64,000 nucleotides of DNA from the NCBI RefSeq assembly GCF_026343335.1, contig NZ_JAPELX010000001.1, positions 4,216,001 to 4,280,000 on the forward strand, read 5' to 3'. The notes under the pieces were generated by a model that worked only from the letters and a program-made list of their open reading frames with translations, was not told where the DNA came from and made no database searches. Below, in pieces: positions 1 to 7,890 of the stretch. The stretch is from Streptomyces sp. NBC_00078 (GTDB lineage: Bacteria > Actinomycetota > Actinomycetes > Streptomycetales > Streptomycetaceae). Each line of letters begins with the position of its first letter. Position 1 is the stretch's first letter. The position numbers were made by a program, and so were the translations under genes.

Positions 1-4
1 AGGC

Positions 5-1258
5 TCAGAACATGTCCGGGCACCACGGTCGCCTGGACGTACGCAGCAGGGCGTCGGCCAATCGGGCGGCGCCCGCTCGTTCTTCCCGCACCCGGCCCAG
101 CGCCGCGAGCCGCACCACCGACTCGTCGCCCAGCCAGAGCCTCGCCAACTCCCCTGCTTCCATGGTGAGTTCGGAGCTCCGAGTGGTCGGCGTGCAGGAC
201 GCGCCCTGCACCGACGCCTCAAGGCGGAAGCGGCCGCCCGCCAGGCCGGCCCGGTCGGTGACCTCCAGCACCAGGGAGCCCGCCCCTTCGTACGTCCGCG
301 ACTCCAGCGCCCGTACGACATCCAGGATCCGTACCCACAGCCAGTCCGCGGCCGCCGTGATGGCGGCGGCCCTCGGGTCCGGCAGGAAGAGGGGAAGCAG
401 GTCGTCGGGGGCCCGCCGGCCGCTCTTGACCCGGGTGACCCAGTCGATGGAGCAGAGGTGGCTCCACAGGGCTCGCTCCGCGGCCGGGGTCGCCGCGATC
501 AGATCCCGTACGGTCGCCGTGTTCAGGGGCTTGCCGTCGCCCCACTTGTCGTCGACCTCGTACGCGGCCAGTCCCCCGACCTCGCCGTCCGCCGTGCGGT
601 ACACGGCGAAGAACGGCTCGGTCCACTTCGCGTCGAGCCGTACGACGCCCGTGTTGACCTGCCAAAACCAGTCGTCGCGGCTTACGGCGCCGGGGGTCGC
701 GCGGCGGACGCGGTCGTGCAGTTCGGGGCCGAGTTTGCGCGCCTCCTCGGCGTCCACGAGGTCCACGCGGCCGCCGTCCTCGGGACCGGACCAGCGGCGG
801 TCGAGGCCGGTGCGCGGGACGTCGACGGTCCACTCGGCGGTCGAGGTGGCGGCGCCGAAGCCGTAGCGTCCGTAGATCGGGTACTCGGCGGCGATCAGGG
901 TGGCCACGGCGTCGCCGCGCTCCTTGGCGCTCGCGAGGTCCTGGCCCATCATGCGGGTGAGCAGGCCGCGGCGGCGGTGGGTGGCGGTGACGGTGACTCC
1001 GGAGACGGCGTCGGCCGCCACGAGGGTGCCGCCGACCGCGGTGACCTCTTGGGCGAAAGAGCGGAACGTCGCCACGCAGCGGGCTCCGTCGAAGGCGCCC
1101 AGGAAGCGGCCCTGCTCGAACTGGGCGCGGCGGGCTTCGATTTCGGTCTCCGTGACGGTGGGTCCTTGCAGGAAGCCGGTTTTCACCGCGCGGAGCCACT
1201 CGGCGAGTTCGGCCTCGGCGATCGGGCGGACGTCTATGTCGGAGTGCGCGCGGGTCAT
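5..1258 (-). CDS. Eis-like GNAT N-acetyltransferase
   Basis: Predicted acetyl-CoA-dependent N-acetyltransferase of the Eis family (enhanced intracellular survival; broad-specificity amine acetylation). The 417-aa protein matches the usual ~400-aa Eis length: an N-terminal GNAT fold with the acetyl-CoA loop RRRGLL near residue 96, a second GNAT-like domain and an SCP2-like C-terminal domain. It ends in DMF; in Mycobacterium Eis the C-terminal Phe carboxylate is a catalytic base, and the TGA follows Phe directly here. I chose the ATG at 1258 because homology begins at MTRAHSD; an upstream start at 1315 would add 19 unlikely residues. Last of three minus-strand units after rsiG and an asparaginase remnant. 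Confidence 0.88.
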   Translation of the reverse strand: MTRAHSDIDVRPIAEAELAEWLRAVKTGFLQGPTVTETEIEARRAQFEQGRFLGAFDGARCVATFRSFAQEVTAVGGTLVAADAVSGVTVTATHRRRGLLTRMMGQDLASAKERGDAVATLIAAEYPIYGRYGFGAATSTAEWTVDVPRTGLDRRWSGPEDGGRVDLVDAEEARKLGPELHDRVRRATPGAVSRDDWFWQVNTGVVRLDAKWTEPFFAVYRTADGEVGGLAAYEVDDKWGDGKPLNTATVRDLIAATPAAERALWSHLCSIDWVTRVKSGRRAPDDLLPLFLPDPRAAAITAAADWLWVRILDVVRALESRTYEGAGSLVLEVTDRAGLAGGRFRLEASVQGASCTPTTRSSELTMEAGELARLWLGDESVVRLAALGRVREERAGAARLADALLRTSRRPWCPDMF

Positions 1259-1262
1259 GGGA

Positions 1263-1484
1263 TCACGGTAGGTGCCCGGCGGTGAGGTGTCGCGGGTTTT
1301 CTCCCGCCCCGCCATGAGCCCGGCCCCCGCCCGGCCACGAGCCCGGTCCGGTGGTCACGTCCCCGAGGGCCGGCTCCACAGACCCGTCCGCGCCCAGCAC
1401 CACCAGGCTGCCCCGATGCCGGCCCTCGACGAATTCCGAACGTACGGCCTCGCAGAGGACCGGCGGTGCGACGGGCAAGGACAT
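1263..1484 (-). pseudogene. Remnant of an asparaginase (asparaginase II type) gene
   Basis: A 73-codon frame whose first ~40 residues (PPVLCEAVRSEFVEGRHRG, then ALGD) read like the conserved N-terminus of actinobacterial L-asparaginase II proteins, which are normally over 300 aa. After ALGDV the similarity stops and the frame ends just upstream of the eis-like gene, so the catalytic body is missing. A start-proximal purine run (GAAGGG) is still present upstream of the ATG. I read it as a 5' gene remnant left by a deletion; a short functional peptide cannot be excluded. Confidence 0.5.
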
Positions 1485-1506
1485 CGGCGGCGACCCTTCG
1501 GAGGCG

Positions 1507-2115
1507 TCACATCAGCAGGTCGTCGACCTGCGCTTCCCCCTCACGGTACCGGCGCGCCATCTCACCGCTGCAGTCGTCCGCGGTCCGCTGCAGCCGCTGC
1601 CGCCTCAGGGACACCTGCTGCTCGTAGCCGACGAGCCGGCCCATCGCCGCGTTCAGCTCCAGGTCGGTGCGCGCCTGAAGGTCGGAGAGTTCGACCTCGG
1701 CGAGCATGTCGGCGGCCAGTCGCCGGTACTCCTCGTTGTGCGGGGTGCCCAGGGTGACGTGGCGGGCGGAGGAACGGTGACGAGCCGGGGCGTCGGTGAG
1801 GATCTCGGACAGCCGCTCGACCACGGAACCCGCGCCCGTCGGTGAACGCCGCGCCAGCTCCGCCCGCAGGATGTCGATACGCCCCTGCAGCAGCCGCCGT
1901 ACATAGCTGAGGTCGGCCTCGTCGCGCTGGGCGTCACGGCGCAGGGTGCGCAGCTCGGCGAGGCTCAGCACGGCCAGGTCGTGCTCGGACGGATCGCGGG
2001 GCAGCTGCGGCCCCGGGCTGTCGGTGCGCTGCACGGGCGGCCGCAGGGCCATCCGCTCTCCTGTTCGGATCAGCGAGACAGCCCCAGGCGGCTGCCCGGT
2101 ACTCGATGTGCTCAT
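1507..2115 (-). CDS. rsiG: RsiG, c-di-GMP-dependent anti-sigma factor for WhiG
   Basis: A 202-aa, largely alpha-helical protein recognised as RsiG, which with c-di-GMP sequesters the sporulation sigma factor WhiG in the cytoplasm. Both signature motifs E(X)3S(X)2R(X)3Q(X)3D are intact: residues E66-S70-R73-Q77-D81 and E165-S169-R172-Q176-D180. They lie in two predicted coiled-coil helices joined by a linker. The ATG at 2115 is the first start; an internal ATG at 2052 would still keep both motifs. It is divergent from dtd. Known biology: in Streptomyces venezuelae a partially intercalated c-di-GMP dimer bridges these motifs to WhiG. Confidence 0.92.
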   Translation of the reverse strand: MSTSSTGQPPGAVSLIRTGERMALRPPVQRTDSPGPQLPRDPSEHDLAVLSLAELRTLRRDAQRDEADLSYVRRLLQGRIDILRAELARRSPTGAGSVVERLSEILTDAPARHRSSARHVTLGTPHNEEYRRLAADMLAEVELSDLQARTDLELNAAMGRLVGYEQQVSLRRQRLQRTADDCSGEMARRYREGEAQVDDLLM

Positions 2116-2273
2116 GTGCCTCTACCGTCCCCTCGACCGGCGCGTGACAGCATCGTGCCACCCCGAGTGGCCGATATATGACCGAGTGGCCCCGATCGGC
2201 CCCAGATGGGGGGTTAAGGAACAAAAATGAATGCCGGTGCAGTACCCTCCGGGCCGCCCGGCATCATGGTCGT

Positions 2274-2753
2274 ATGCGAGCAGTGGTGCAGAGGGTGGAC
2301 GGCGCGAGCGTCGTCGTCGAAAACCAAGGGGCGGACCGAGGGTCCTCGGTTGAGGATGGTGCCGGGACACCGGCGGGCGAGACGGTTGGGGAGATCGCCG
2401 GCGAGGGGCTGTGCGTCCTGGTCGGGGTGACACACGAGGACACCAGGGAGAAGGCGGCCCAACTCGCCCGCAAACTCTGGTCGATCCGCATGCTGCACGA
2501 CGAGAAGTCCTGCAGCGACATCGATGCCCCGCTGCTCGTGATCAGCCAGTTCACGCTCTACGGGGACGCCCGCAAGGGCCGCCGGCCCACCTGGAACGCC
2601 GCCGCCCCCGGTGAGGTCGCCGAGCCCCTCGTCGACGAGGTCGTCGCCCAGCTGCGGGCACTCGGCGCGACGGTGCGGACGGGCCGTTTCGGCGCGCAGA
2701 TGCGGGTGTCGCTGACCAACGACGGCCCGTTCACCGTCTTCCTGGAGATCTAG
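2274..2753 (+). CDS. dtd: D-aminoacyl-tRNA deacylase
   Basis: Hydrolyses D-amino acids mischarged on tRNA (and glycyl-tRNA-Ala), a translation quality-control step in the cytosol. Starts at MRAVVQRVDGASV, the family N-terminus. It carries the SQFTLYGD catalytic motif and the NDGPFT motif (NxGPxT, the Gly-cisPro-type element) near the C-terminus. At 159 aa it is ~15 longer than the typical 141-146, because of a Gly/Glu-rich insertion around residues 18-38. Monocistronic between divergent rsiG and convergent ygfZ. Confidence 0.93.
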   Translation: MRAVVQRVDGASVVVENQGADRGSSVEDGAGTPAGETVGEIAGEGLCVLVGVTHEDTREKAAQLARKLWSIRMLHDEKSCSDIDAPLLVISQFTLYGDARKGRRPTWNAAAPGEVAEPLVDEVVAQLRALGATVRTGRFGAQMRVSLTNDGPFTVFLEI

Positions 2754-2778
2754 TGCCCCGCCAGGCAACGGGGCCGAT

Positions 2779-3744
2779 CTAGGGTTCCACGACGGCTTCC
2801 TGCGCGGCAGCCGTGTCCCCCGCCAGCAGCCGCGCCTCCACCGGCACGTTCCGCTTCACCAGGGCCAGGGCGACGGGGCCCAGCTCGTGGTGGCGTACGG
2901 ATGTCGTGATGAAGCCGATCTTGCGGCCGTCGGGGTCCTCGTCGGCGAGGCGGATCTCCGTGCCGGGGGCGGGCAGGTGCACCTCGCTGCCGTCCAGATG
3001 CAGGAACACCAGACGGCGGGGCGGCTTGCCGAGGTTCTGCACCCGCGCCACCGTCTCCTGGCCCCGGTAGCAGCCCTTCTGCAGGTGCACCGCGGTACCG
3101 ATCCAGCCCAGCTCGTGCGGGATGGTGCGGTGGTCGGTCTCGAAGCCGAGGCGCGGGCGGTGGTGTTCGACGCGCAGCGCCTCGTACGCCAGGATCCCGG
3201 CCGGCGGGCCGGACTTCTCCGCGTACGCCTCCAGGTCGGCGCGCGGCAGGAAGAGGTCGCGGCCGTACTGCGTCTCGCGTACGGCGACACCGTCCGGCAC
3301 CTCGGCGATCGAACCGGCCGGCAGGTGCACCACCGCGAACTCGGCCGTGCGGTCGGCGACTTCGACGCGGTTGAAGAACTTCATCGACTCCAGGTAGGCG
3401 ACGAGCGCGTCCTGCGTGCCGGGCTCGACGTGGGCCCAGACCGTCTCGCCGTCGTCGACCAGGTAGAGCGCGTGCTCGATGTGGCCGTGGGCGGAGAGGA
3501 TCAGCGCCTCGGTGGCCTGGCCGGCCGGGAGGTCGCTGACGTGCTGGGTGAGCAGCAGATGCAGCCAGCTCAGCCGGTCGTCGCCGGTCACGGTGATGAC
3601 GCCGCGGTGGGAGAGGTCGACGAAGCCGGTGCCGTCGGCGAGGGCGCGCTGTTCGCGGAACAGTTCGCCGTAGTGGGCGGCGACACCTTCGTCCACGCCC
3701 TCCGCGGGGACGGCGCCGGGCAGGGACAGGAGAGGGCTCTTCAT
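2779..3744 (-). CDS. ygfZ: YgfZ/GcvT-domain folate-binding protein
   Basis: Tetrahydrofolate-dependent helper for maintenance or assembly of certain Fe-S enzymes. The GcvT-like fold contains the diagnostic K-G-C-Y-x-G-Q-E motif near residues 223-230, with the redox-active Cys. Length 321 aa is typical. The ATG at 3744 is preferred; a GTG two codons upstream (3750) is in frame. It begins 10 bp after the nur stop, so the two are probably cotranscribed, as in other streptomycetes where Fur-family genes sit beside ygfZ. Confidence 0.9.
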   Translation of the reverse strand: MKSPLLSLPGAVPAEGVDEGVAAHYGELFREQRALADGTGFVDLSHRGVITVTGDDRLSWLHLLLTQHVSDLPAGQATEALILSAHGHIEHALYLVDDGETVWAHVEPGTQDALVAYLESMKFFNRVEVADRTAEFAVVHLPAGSIAEVPDGVAVRETQYGRDLFLPRADLEAYAEKSGPPAGILAYEALRVEHHRPRLGFETDHRTIPHELGWIGTAVHLQKGCYRGQETVARVQNLGKPPRRLVFLHLDGSEVHLPAPGTEIRLADEDPDGRKIGFITTSVRHHELGPVALALVKRNVPVEARLLAGDTAAAQEAVVEP

Positions 3745-3754
3745 GGGCACAAGC

Positions 3755-4222
3755 CTACGACTCGGTAGTTGAACTCTTCAGAGAACTCCGCGGAGCCGCC
3801 TTCGCCGCGCAGTCCTTGCAGCGGCCGAAGATCGCGAAGTGCTTCATGTCCGTGTCGAAGCCGAACTCGCGGCGGAGCTTGGCGGTGAACTCGACGGCCA
3901 CCGACATGTCCGCCTCTATCACGTTCGTGCAGTCGCGGCAGACCAGGTGGATGTGGTGGTGCCGGTCCGCGAGGTGGTACGTCGGCGCGCCGTGCCCGAG
4001 GTGGGCGTGGCTGACCAGCCCGAGCTCCTCCAGGAGCTCCAGGGTCCGGTACACGGTGGAGATGTTGACCCCCGACGCCGTCTTCCTCACTTCCGTGAGG
4101 ATGTCGTCGGGGGTCGCGTGCTCAAGGGTGTCCACGGCTTCGAGGACAAGCTGACGCTGCGGCGTCAGCCGGTAGCCGCGCTGCCTGAGGTCGCTCTTCC
4201 AGTCGGTGCTCACCACACCCAC
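3755..4222 (-). CDS. nur: Nur, nickel-responsive Fur-family repressor
   Basis: Fur-family metalloregulator, ~153-155 aa, recognised as Streptomyces Nur, which represses nickel uptake and Fe-superoxide dismutase genes when Ni is bound. The N-terminal winged helix includes RLTPQRQLVLEAV and the recognition segment NISTVYRTLELLEELGLV. The dimerisation domain has the HHHIH metal-ligand cluster followed by CRDC, a C-terminal GRCKDC pair and the MKHFAIFG strand. Three in-frame GTG codons (4222, 4216, 4213) could start it; 4216 gives the usual VSTDW terminus. It lies 10 bp downstream of nitrobindin and upstream of ygfZ. Confidence 0.9.
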   Translation of the reverse strand: MGVVSTDWKSDLRQRGYRLTPQRQLVLEAVDTLEHATPDDILTEVRKTASGVNISTVYRTLELLEELGLVSHAHLGHGAPTYHLADRHHHIHLVCRDCTNVIEADMSVAVEFTAKLRREFGFDTDMKHFAIFGRCKDCAAKAAPRSSLKSSTTES

Positions 4223-4232
4223 GAGTCTAGGA

Positions 4233-4832
4233 CTACTTGAAGAAGGCGATGCCGTCGTCCGGCATGTCGCCGGGGAGGGCCTTGGCCCAGCGCTCGACGT
4301 CGTCCGGGGTGACGACCTTCTTCAGGTGGGCCGACATGTAGGGCCGCAGCTCGACCGAGGGGGTCTGCTTCTCGCCGACCCACATGAGGTCGCTCTTGAC
4401 GTAGCCGTACAGGCGCTTGCCGGCGCTGTAGGGCCGGGAGGCGGCGGTGCGGGCCACCGCGTCCGTGACCAGGTCGATCTGCGGCTGCTTCTTGGCCAGG
4501 TCGCCATACCAGATCTCGATGACGCCGTCGTCGCGGGTCATCGTCACCTCGACCTTGCGGTCGGCGTCGATCCGCCAGAAGCCGGACTCGGTCTCCAGGG
4601 GCCGGACCTTGTTCCCGTCGTTGTCCAGGACCCAGGTGTGGGAGTGGTACTCCAAGAAGTCCCGGCCGTCGTGGGTGAAGGTGACCTCCTGCCCGAAGTT
4701 GCACTTCTCGGCGTCGGGGCTGTGTTCATCACTGTCTTCGACAGAGGCGTGCACGCCCGCGCCCGCCCAGGTGCCGAGCAGGAAGGCGAGGGGGACGAGG
4801 TCCTTGTGGAGGTCGGACGGGATCTCGATCAT
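4233..4832 (-). CDS. Nitrobindin-type heme-binding beta-barrel protein (FABP-like)
   Basis: A 199-aa protein of the nitrobindin/THAP4 C-terminal family: ten-stranded beta-barrels that bind ferric heme and peroxynitrite or NO species. The diagnostic G-x-W-x-G-x-G motif is present as GTWAGAG near residues 19-25, as is a C-terminal SAHLKKV segment likely to hold the proximal His. There is an Asp/Glu-rich insertion around residues 32-44. It follows a 33-aa membrane peptide by 25 bp and precedes nur by 10 bp, suggesting one transcript. Confidence 0.85.
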   Translation of the reverse strand: MIEIPSDLHKDLVPLAFLLGTWAGAGVHASVEDSDEHSPDAEKCNFGQEVTFTHDGRDFLEYHSHTWVLDNDGNKVRPLETESGFWRIDADRKVEVTMTRDDGVIEIWYGDLAKKQPQIDLVTDAVARTAASRPYSAGKRLYGYVKSDLMWVGEKQTPSVELRPYMSAHLKKVVTPDDVERWAKALPGDMPDDGIAFFK

Positions 4833-4857
4833 GGGGTCGGCAGTTCCTTGATGGGGG

Positions 4858-4959
4858 TCAGCGCTGGCCTTGGTACAGCTTCTTCACGGTCAGCCCGGCG
4901 AAGGCGAGGACGCCGACGCAGACCAGAACCAGCAGGGCTTCGAAGAATGCCTCAAGCAC
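4858..4959 (-). CDS. Small membrane peptide, 33 aa
   Basis: A 33-codon gene starting GTG at 4959. A strong AAGGAG ribosome-binding site sits 6 nt upstream (4966-4971). The product is one hydrophobic helix (about residues 5-24, rich in Leu/Val/Ala with one Cys) followed by a basic tail KKLYQGQR, which predicts a single-span protein with a cytoplasmic C-terminus. It ends 25 bp before the nitrobindin start and probably heads the nitrobindin-nur-ygfZ transcript. Function unknown; no homologous family can be named from the sequence alone. Confidence 0.68.
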   Translation of the reverse strand: MLEAFFEALLVLVCVGVLAFAGLTVKKLYQGQR

Positions 4960-5074
4960 GGGGTGCTCCTTGATGAGCGAGGTGGGCGGTACACAAAGGC
5001 CGGGCCCCAGCTTACGCGGCCGGGGCCGGGCTCTCCTTGTGAGGTACGCCCTCGGCGTTGACTACGCTTCGGTC

Positions 5075-5437
5075 ATGGCGAAGAAGCTCGTGATCAAGGT
5101 GACGGCGGGGGCCGATGCGCCCGAGCGGTGCTCGCAGGCGTTCACGGTGGCGGCGGTGGCCGTGGCCAGCGGTGTCGACGTCTCTCTGTGGCTGACCGGC
5201 GAGGCCGCGTGGTTCGCGCTGCCGGGACGCGCCGCCGAGTTCGAGCTGCCGCACGCGGCTCCGCTGCCCGGCCTGCTCGAATCGGTCCTCACGGCGGGCC
5301 GGCTCACCCTGTGCACGCAGTGCGCGGCCCGGCGGGACATCACGGAGAGTGACGTCATCGAGGGCGTACGCATCGCGGGCGCGCAGGTCTTCGTCCAGGA
5401 GGCGCTCGGCGACGAGACGCAGGCGCTCGTCTACTGA
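5075..5437 (+). CDS. DsrE-family protein
   Basis: A 120-aa cytosolic protein starting MAKKLVIKVTAG with the alternating beta/alpha pattern of the DsrE/DsrF/YchN fold. Residues CTQCAARRDI near position 84 provide Cys residues that could act in sulfur relay, although the family also has non-sulfur members. The ATG at 5075 was chosen because the fold begins there; upstream in-frame codons overlap promoter sequence. Function is inferred from fold only. Confidence 0.8.
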   Translation: MAKKLVIKVTAGADAPERCSQAFTVAAVAVASGVDVSLWLTGEAAWFALPGRAAEFELPHAAPLPGLLESVLTAGRLTLCTQCAARRDITESDVIEGVRIAGAQVFVQEALGDETQALVY

Positions 5438-5471
5438 CCCCTGCTGACCCCTTTCTACCCCCTGCTGCCCC

Positions 5472-5669
5472 CTACCGGCCCTTGACGGACTCGACGAACT
5501 CCGCCCACGCGAACGCCGAGAAGACCAGGGCGCCCAGAGCGGGGTCCTTGCTGTCCCGGACGGGGACGAGGGAGGGGACGTCGTCGGAGACTTCGAGGCA
5601 GGCGCCGCCGTCCGAGTTGCTGTAGCTGCTTTTGCGCCACGTCATGCTCGTCAGGTCGATGGCTTGCAT
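5472..5669 (-). CDS. DUF397 protein
   Basis: A 65-aa DUF397 protein with the family pattern W-R-K-S-S-Y-S, then C-L-E-V and V-P-V-R-D-S-K-D-P, and a final aromatic segment FAWAEFVESVKG. DUF397 genes are usually coupled to an upstream XRE/DUF5753 regulator and are thought to act as its small partner. Here the start overlaps the end of a truncated DUF5753 gene by 19 bp, so the pair has lost its DNA-binding half. Confidence 0.85.
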   Translation of the reverse strand: MQAIDLTSMTWRKSSYSNSDGGACLEVSDDVPSLVPVRDSKDPALGALVFSAFAWAEFVESVKGR

Positions 5670-6058
5670 GGTGCTTCCTCCAACAGCCGCCGGATGAACT
5701 TACGCGATTCGTCCGGGGAAAGGGCCAAATCACGTACCAGATCGTAATGGAGCTGCAGCCGATCAACATCCCTGGTTTCCTCGACCAGTTCGCCCGCATA
5801 TCCCGTTTCCACCCATGCCACGGTACGGCTGCCCGCACTACGCAGGAACACCGTGTCCGTGTTCATCAGGGCGTGCAGACCAACGGATAGCGGCAACACC
5901 TGGACGGTGACGTTCTTGCGCGCCGACATGTCCAACAGGTGCTCCAGTTGATTCCGCCACCCGACAGGATCTCGCATAGGGGCGCGCAGCACAGCCTCGG
6001 AGACGATCGTCCAGAAGCGCGGTGCGTCGTCCTCGGTCAGCAGCTCACTGCGCCCCAT
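5651..6058 (-). pseudogene. 5'-truncated XRE/DUF5753 regulator
   Basis: A 135-codon frame matching only the C-terminal half of the ~280-aa XRE-DUF5753 regulators: LTEDDAPRFWTIVSEAVLRAP, then NQLEHLLDMS, VQVLPLSVGLH, and a closing LSPDESRKFIRRLLEE. In the same frame upstream, to about position 6110, codons still read like DUF5753 (QQSRDAERRERAAR). The frame then runs into the 3' end of the DUF3099 gene. The helix-turn-helix and first DUF5753 half are absent, so this is a deletion remnant; the internal ATG at 6058 could still permit a short product. Confidence 0.75.
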
Positions 6059-6143
6059 TCGCGCGGCGCGCTCACGGCGCTCAGCGTCGCGGGACTGCTG
6101 ATGGTGATCGTCGCGACGACCTGACCGTCGCGGGGCCGCCCTC

Positions 6144-6404
6144 TTACCGCGGGCGTTTCTTGCCGTCCAGTTCGTCCCACCACTCGTCGGACTTCGGGTC
6201 TCCGGACGGGTCGTCCCACCAGCGGTCGTCGGGGCCTCGACGGTTGGCGACCATGGCGGCGACCGGCGGGATGACCATCGCCACGACGCACATGGCGACG
6301 GCCGCGGGGACCGACCAGATGCGCACGACTCCCCAGGCCAGGACGAACAGCGTGATGCAGATGCCCATCATGGCGAAATAGACGCGACGGCGGCGTGCCA
6401 GCAT
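6144..6404 (-). CDS. DUF3099-type two-helix membrane protein
   Basis: An 86-aa protein with two hydrophobic helices (about residues 8-28 and 32-52) and a hydrophilic Asp/Trp-rich tail (DDRWWDDPSGD, DEWWDEL). This matches the DUF3099 membrane protein usually found near the DUF1416/sulfurtransferase pair in streptomycetes. The ATG at 6404 is preceded by a GGAGCC purine run. No function known. The deletion that removed the XRE gene head ends within 40 bp of its stop. Confidence 0.72.
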   Translation of the reverse strand: MLARRRRVYFAMMGICITLFVLAWGVVRIWSVPAAVAMCVVAMVIPPVAAMVANRRGPDDRWWDDPSGDPKSDEWWDELDGKKRPR

Positions 6405-6499
6405 GGCTCCAGGGTAGGCCTCGGCCCCTTGTCGGGCGCGGGCGCCGGACGCCCGAACACCCTCATCGCCCCGGTGGCCCGGTGGCCCGGCATGCCGAA

Positions 6500-6524
6500 G
6501 GGCCGCACTCCGGGAGTGCGGCCC
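6500..6524. terminator. Hairpin terminator after the DUF1416 gene
   Basis: Perfect 11-bp stem (GGGCCGCACTC / GAGTGCGGCCC) closed by a CGG loop, 31 bp past the DUF1416 stop. There is no T-tract, as is usual for streptomycete terminators. Confidence 0.65.
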
Positions 6525-6555
6525 ATCGGGTGTACGGCTGTACGGCAGATGTACG

Positions 6556-6843
6556 TCAGACCGCGATCGCGACCTCCGCGAGGCCGCCCTGCTGGGCGAC
6601 GACCGTGCGGTCGGCGGTGGCGCCGGGGACGAGGGCGCGGACGGTCCAGGTGCCCTCGGCCGCGTAGAAGCGGAACTGTCCGGTGGCGGAGGTGGGGACC
6701 TCCGCGGTGAACTCGCCGGTCGAGTCCAGCAGGCGGACGTAGCCGACCACGGGCTCGCCGTCCTTCGTCACCTGGCCCTGGATCGTGGTCTCACCGGGCT
6801 TGATCGTCGAGGCGTCCGGGCCGCCGGCCTTCGCTCCACACAT
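6556..6843 (-). CDS. DUF1416 protein (SseC-like)
   Basis: A 95-aa beta-rich protein beginning MCGAKAGGPDAS with an Ig-like/carboxypeptidase-regulatory-type fold (QGQVTKDGEPVVGYVRLLD). This is the DUF1416 family, called SseC in mycobacteria, which always follows a thiosulfate sulfurtransferase. It lies 87 bp downstream of that gene here. A role in sulfur transfer is inferred from this linkage; the N-terminal Cys2 is conserved in my reading of the family. A strong hairpin follows. Confidence 0.85.
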   Translation of the reverse strand: MCGAKAGGPDASTIKPGETTIQGQVTKDGEPVVGYVRLLDSTGEFTAEVPTSATGQFRFYAAEGTWTVRALVPGATADRTVVAQQGGLAEVAIAV

Positions 6844-6930
6844 GTCTTTTCTCCAAGAGAGGTCTGACCGGAGGAAGGCCGGTCGGGATTTGCGGGTCTG
6901 CTCGCTTGCTGCGCTGGCTTACTGCTGGTG

Positions 6931-7770
6931 TTACTTGTTGGCGCCCAGCTCGATCGGAACGCCGACGAGGCTGCCGTACTCGGTCCAGGAGCCGTCGTAG
7001 TTCTTGACGTTGTCGACCTTGAGCAGCTCGTGCAGGACGAACCAGGTCAGAGCCGAGCGCTCACCGATACGGCAGTACGCGATGGTGTCCTTGGCCAGGT
7101 CGACGCGCTCCTCGGCGTAGAGCTCCTTGAGCTCGTCGTCCGACTTGAAGGTGCCGTCGTCGTTGGCGTTCTTCGACCACGGGATGTTGCGCGCGGACGG
7201 GACGTGACCGGGACGCTGCGACTGCTCCTGCGGCAGGTGCGCGGGGGCCAGCAGCTTGCCGGAGAACTCGTCGGGCGAACGCACGTCGACCAGGTTCTGC
7301 GAACCGATGGCCGCCACCACGTCGTCACGGAAGGCGCGGATGGCCTTGTTCTGCGGCTTGGCGGTGTAGGTGGTCTCGGTGCGCTCCGGGACCTCCTCGA
7401 CCAGCTCGCGGGCGTCCAGCTCCCACTTCTTGCGGCCACCGTCGAGCAGCTTGACGTTCTCGTGGCCGTACAGCTTGAAGTACCAGTACGCGTACGACGC
7501 GAACCAGTTGTTGTTTCCGCCGTAGAGGACCACCAGCGTGTCGTTGGCGATGCCCTTCGCCGACAGGAGCTTCTCGAAGCCCTCCTGGTCGATGAAGTCG
7601 CGGCGGACCGGGTCCTGCAGGTCCTTGGTCCAGTCGATGCGGATCGCGTTCCTGATGTGGTTCTTCTCGTAGGCGGACGTGTCCTCGTCCACTTCCACGA
7701 TCGCGATGTCGGCGTTGTCCAGGTTGTCCTGGACCCAGTCGGCGTCGACCAGGACGTCGCTGCGGCTCAT
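6931..7770 (-). CDS. cysA: Thiosulfate sulfurtransferase (rhodanese, CysA type)
   Basis: Two-domain rhodanese of 279 aa that moves sulfane sulfur from thiosulfate to acceptors. The active-site loop is CRIGERS with the catalytic Cys at 233, as in mycobacterial CysA2/SseA. The N-terminal inactive domain has the linked motif AYWYFKLYGHENVKLLDGG. Downstream is the DUF1416 partner; upstream by 120 bp lies a 26-aa leader peptide plus hairpin, which suggests attenuation by sulfur amino-acid supply. The ATG at 7770 is preceded by GGAGGAGAAAGCGC, a clear ribosome-binding site. Confidence 0.93.
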   Translation of the reverse strand: MSRSDVLVDADWVQDNLDNADIAIVEVDEDTSAYEKNHIRNAIRIDWTKDLQDPVRRDFIDQEGFEKLLSAKGIANDTLVVLYGGNNNWFASYAYWYFKLYGHENVKLLDGGRKKWELDARELVEEVPERTETTYTAKPQNKAIRAFRDDVVAAIGSQNLVDVRSPDEFSGKLLAPAHLPQEQSQRPGHVPSARNIPWSKNANDDGTFKSDDELKELYAEERVDLAKDTIAYCRIGERSALTWFVLHELLKVDNVKNYDGSWTEYGSLVGVPIELGANK

Positions 7771-7870
7771 GCGCTTTCTCCTCCGGGGCAGTTGCGGCGG
7801 GGCGTGCGAGGTGAGGGTGCGCGCGCAGGCGGCGGCGCGCAGGGCTGCCCTGGGCAGGGCGGCGGGGAAT

Positions 7871-7890
7871 GCGGAAGCAGAGGCTTCCGC
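7871..7890 (-). promoter_or_regulatory. Hairpin directly after the leader-peptide stop
   Basis: Perfect 8-bp stem GCGGAAGC / GCTTCCGC with an AGAG loop. It begins on the nucleotide after the leader-peptide TGA (7891-7893), a position where ribosome stalling on the leader would influence its folding. Confidence 0.55.
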
